DNA of 64,000 bases from Candidatus Acidiferrales bacterium (GTDB lineage: Bacteria > Bacteroidota > Ignavibacteria > Kryptoniales > JAKASW01). Both the position numbers and the translations under genes were made by a program. The stretch covers positions 150,532 to 214,531 of the forward strand of contig DATJAY010000012.1 of NCBI GenBank assembly GCA_035515795.1. The letters run 5' to 3'. Position 1 is the stretch's first letter. Every line of letters starts with the position of its first letter. Below, piece by piece: positions 62,666 through 64,000 of this stretch. The notes under the pieces were generated by a model, which worked only from the letters and a program-made list of their open reading frames with translations, ran no database searches and was not told where the DNA came from.

Positions 62666-64000
62666 ATGAATGAAGTAAGTTTAAGGATAGAAAAACCGAA
62701 AACGTTCTGTGGCATTGTCGGAGTCTATGGCGCAAAGAACGCTTCAAGTTATATTTATTACGGATTGAATGCTCTCCAGCATCGCGGTCAGGAAGCGGCA
62801 GGAATTGTTACACGTGCAAGATCCGCGGGAAAGACTTTCTTCAATGTTCATAAAAACACCGGACTCGTCGCGGATGTATTTAAAGGCGACAAGATTCTTA
62901 ATGACGTTCTGAAAGGCGATGCCGGTATCGGTCACAACAGGTATTCCACCACGGGTTCTGCCGACAGCCGGAAAAATGTTCAGCCTATTGTAGTCAATTA
63001 CCGGAAGGGAAATCTTGCGATCGCTCATAATGGCAACCTGACCAACAGTCACAGGCTGCGGGATGAATTGACGGAAGCCGGCACACTTTTTCAGACAACT
63101 ACAGACACCGAAATAATACTCCACCTTATCGCACGCAGTCAGGAAGAAACGGTGATTGATCAGATCTATGAAGCATTGCAAACAGTACGCGGAGCGTTCT
63201 CACTGGTCATTCTCACCGATGATCAGCTTATCGTGGCGCGCGATCCCTATGGGTTCCGTCCGCTCGCACTCGGAAAGGTAGGAGATGCATTCATCGCTTC
63301 GTCGGAGACTTGTGCCTTCGATGTGATCGGCGCGGAGTATCTGCGTGATGTCGAACCGGGCGAGGTCGTCGTGATCGATGACGAATCGATTCAAACACAA
63401 AAAGTACGCTCGATTTTCTTGCCCGATTTACCGAAAGAGCCGCGTCACTGTATCTTTGAATATATTTATTTCTCGCGTCCGGACAGCAAAATTTACGGTG
63501 AGAGTGTTGATAAGGTTAGAAGAAAGATCGGCAAGGGCTTGGCCGAAGAATCTCCCGTTGAGAATGACGAGGACGAGAAGCTGGTAGTGATCAGCGTCCC
63601 GGATTCGTCGAATACCGCAACTCTCGGCTATGTTTCGCAGAGCGTGAAGATGGGAATAAAGGCAAAGTTCGAGATCGGATTGATACGAAGTCACTATATT
63701 GGCAGAACTTTTATTCAGCCGGGCCAGAATATGCGCGACTTGAAAGTGAAAATGAAATTCAATACGGTCAGAGGAGTATTGAAGGGACGAAAAGTTGTAA
63801 TAGTCGATGACTCTATCGTCCGCGGCACGACGAGCAAGCAGCTTGTTAAATTGATCCGCGAAGCGGAGCCGTCTGAAGTTCACTTCAGGGTAAGCTCGCC
63901 GCCGATCATGCATCCGTGTTTCTACGGGATGGATTTTCCTTCGGAACAGGAGTTGTTTGCTAACCAGTTCGACGGGGACATCGGCCGCATGACTAAGGAG
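62666..64000 (+). CDS. purF: amidophosphoribosyltransferase PurF, 3' end beyond the window
   Basis: The frame is open to the right edge, giving 445 residues. After a 14-residue propeptide the mature protein starts at Cys15 (FCGIVGVYG), the glutamine-amidotransferase nucleophile. GLNALQHRGQEAAG, GHNRYSTTG and the PRPP loop VVIVDDSIVRGTTSKQL are present. Cysteines in EPRHCIFEYIYF and MHPCFYGMDF match two ligands of the 4Fe-4S cluster of Bacillus-type PurF. It makes 5-phosphoribosylamine, the first purine step. GGAG lies ten bases before the ATG. Confidence 0.96.
   Translation, partial: MNEVSLRIEKPKTFCGIVGVYGAKNASSYIYYGLNALQHRGQEAAGIVTRARSAGKTFFNVHKNTGLVADVFKGDKILNDVLKGDAGIGHNRYSTTGSADSRKNVQPIVVNYRKGNLAIAHNGNLTNSHRLRDELTEAGTLFQTTTDTEIILHLIARSQEETVIDQIYEALQTVRGAFSLVILTDDQLIVARDPYGFRPLALGKVGDAFIASSETCAFDVIGAEYLRDVEPGEVVVIDDESIQTQKVRSIFLPDLPKEPRHCIFEYIYFSRPDSKIYGESVDKVRRKIGKGLAEESPVENDEDEKLVVISVPDSSNTATLGYVSQSVKMGIKAKFEIGLIRSHYIGRTFIQPGQNMRDLKVKMKFNTVRGVLKGRKVVIVDDSIVRGTTSKQLVKLIREAEPSEVHFRVSSPPIMHPCFYGMDFPSEQELFANQFDGDIGRMTKE

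Noticed and set aside
1-64000. CRISPR array, prophage, integrase or insertion sequence
   Set aside because: No regularly spaced repeats, no transposase or integrase motif and no phage structural genes were found on either strand.

Overview
The window looks like the chromosome of a Gram-negative, respiring anaerobe or facultative anaerobe. It encodes a TonB-dependent receptor with a carboxypeptidase-like N-terminal domain, a porin ending in phenylalanine, multihaem c-type cytochromes, an NrfD/molybdopterin-family membrane complex, BatA-like and YgfZ-like proteins and an Hsp20-Lon stress pair. The protein styles fit the Bacteroidota/Chlorobiota side of the FCB group, perhaps Ignavibacteria-like. 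That placement is an inference from gene content, not from a marker-gene comparison. There is no rRNA, phage, transposase or CRISPR array. Two tRNA genes are present, and both window ends cut through genes (a flippase-like membrane protein on the left, purF on the right).

Layout. 1-5.6 kb: flippase-like fragment, maf, spoIID-like gene, ZIP transporter, queC, nickel/cobalt transporter. 5.6-9.8 kb: a compact arsenic operon (arsR, arsN2-like acetyltransferase, arsM, arsC, acr3) on the minus strand. Its promoter carries a perfect 10-bp inverted repeat, and it diverges from a membrane ferritin/VIT-like gene. 9.9-20.5 kb: one long plus-strand haem operon (hemX, A, C, D, E, H, Y, B, an SDR gene, hemL). 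It covers the C5 pathway except coproporphyrinogen oxidation by HemN/HemF. 21-24 kb: a sensor kinase whose periplasmic domain carries c-type haem-binding motifs, and its NtrC-like partner. 26.3-33.3 kb: a seven-gene minus-strand operon for a Qrc/ACIII-like quinone-cytochrome complex (pentahaem cytochrome, molybdopterin-family protein, four-cluster ferredoxin, NrfD). Two cysteine-rich GcvH-like proteins that lack the lipoyl lysine lie near its two ends. This is the most unusual system seen here.

33.6-43 kb: a secreted unknown protein, then ygfZ-like, free methionine sulfoxide reductase, SDR, LOG-family, SirB1-like, PduO-type adenosyltransferase, BatA-like and hflX genes. 43.2-48 kb: a group II PLP decarboxylase, carbonic anhydrase, N-carbamoylputrescine amidase, an AhpD-like protein and agmatine deiminase (agmatine to putrescine). 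48.3-56 kb: TonB receptor, a 57-residue membrane protein, hemerythrin, a 670-base gene-free stretch, then a porin / small phosphate-binding-like protein / chemoreceptor trio. 56-64 kb: tRNA-Gln and tRNA-Glu, a TlpA lipoprotein / anti-sigma / ECF sigma operon, hsp20, an unknown helical protein, lon and purF.

A common thread is redox and haem. The haem operon, the haem-binding two-component system, the multihaem complex, hemerythrin and Fe-S/methionine repair genes all fit a cell that tunes cytochrome-based respiration. Dispersed short repeats sit inside operons (the hemA/hemC junction, and between nrfD and a GcvH-like gene) and around the tRNAs.
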